A DNA stretch of 64,000 bases from Agarophyton chilense. Taxonomy: Eukaryota > Rhodophyta > Florideophyceae > Gracilariales > Gracilariaceae. Position 1 is the stretch's first letter, and each line of letters starts with the position of its first letter. The notes beneath the pieces were generated by a model. It was not told the DNA's origin. It ran no database searches and was given only the letters and a program-made list of their open reading frames with translations. Shown here in pieces: positions 63,944-64,000 of the stretch. Both the position numbers and the translations under genes were made by a program. The DNA lies in the NCBI GenBank assembly GCA_030374765.1, contig JARGXX010000099.1:992001-1056000 (forward strand). Reading direction: 5' to 3'.

Positions 63944-64000
63944 TTATGGTAATTGTATTGCGGGGAGGTCGTACTTGGAGTAAAGCTTTGAGTTGTTTGA

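Overview
The window is nuclear DNA of a photosynthetic eukaryote, most likely a red alga. Most genes are intronless. The three introns I could place are 85-101 nt with GT(G/A)AG(T/C)...AG borders. There is a fatty-acid desaturase with a C-terminal cytochrome b5 domain (OLE1-like), a type II membrane sulfotransferase of the kind numerous in seaweeds that make sulfated polysaccharide, and a probably plastid-targeted DnaJ-type zinc-finger protein. The Copia element carries a Tudor-like domain inside pol. The lineage is an inference from gene content and architecture; no rRNA or organellar marker is present.

Layout. Positions 1-2650 hold no recognisable gene. From 2.65 to 26.2 kb the window is transposon territory. 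It holds a composite Ty3/Gypsy chromovirus (2650-10886) whose two ~1.45 kb LTR-type arms are inverted, with a decayed pol (RT, RNase H, integrase, chromodomain) on the plus strand and a decayed gag-like half on the minus strand. It also holds a broken coiled-coil ORF (15.3-16.5 kb), a hAT transposase pseudogene (18.4-20.3 kb), an orphan ORF fragment (20.5-20.8 kb), and a young Ty1/Copia element (21550-26178) with 117-bp LTRs and a gag segment inverted relative to pol.

From 27 to 61 kb the window is gene-dense. In order: stearoyl-CoA-type desaturase (-), plastid-type zinc-finger protein (+), class 3 lipase (-), acyl-protein thioesterase (+), a LINE-tail remnant (-), a secreted Cys-rich protein (+), sulfotransferase (+), ribosomal protein uL29/L35 (+), kynurenine/glutamine aminotransferase (-, 1 intron), a multi-pass membrane protein (+), a TPR-J-DnaJX co-chaperone (-), GFAT (+), fluoride exporter FEX (-, 1 intron), a GET2/CAML-like protein (+), a possible plastid membrane protein (-), a SUN-domain protein (+), a GPHR/GPR89 protein (+, 1 intron) and a Polycomb-type RING-RAWUL protein (-). 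The last 3 kb contain a long (CT)n tract and one weak ORF.

The genes are mostly unrelated housekeeping loci, but several serve the endomembrane system: the GET2-like receptor, GPHR, thioesterase, lipase, desaturase, J-protein and sulfotransferase. GFAT supplies amino sugar for glycosylation. The SUN and PCGF-like proteins are nuclear. I found no CRISPR, operon or tRNA/rRNA gene. The most notable signals are the two structurally rearranged retroelements, the GET2-like and PCGF-like calls, and a three-fold E2F-type palindrome repeat in front of the SUN gene.
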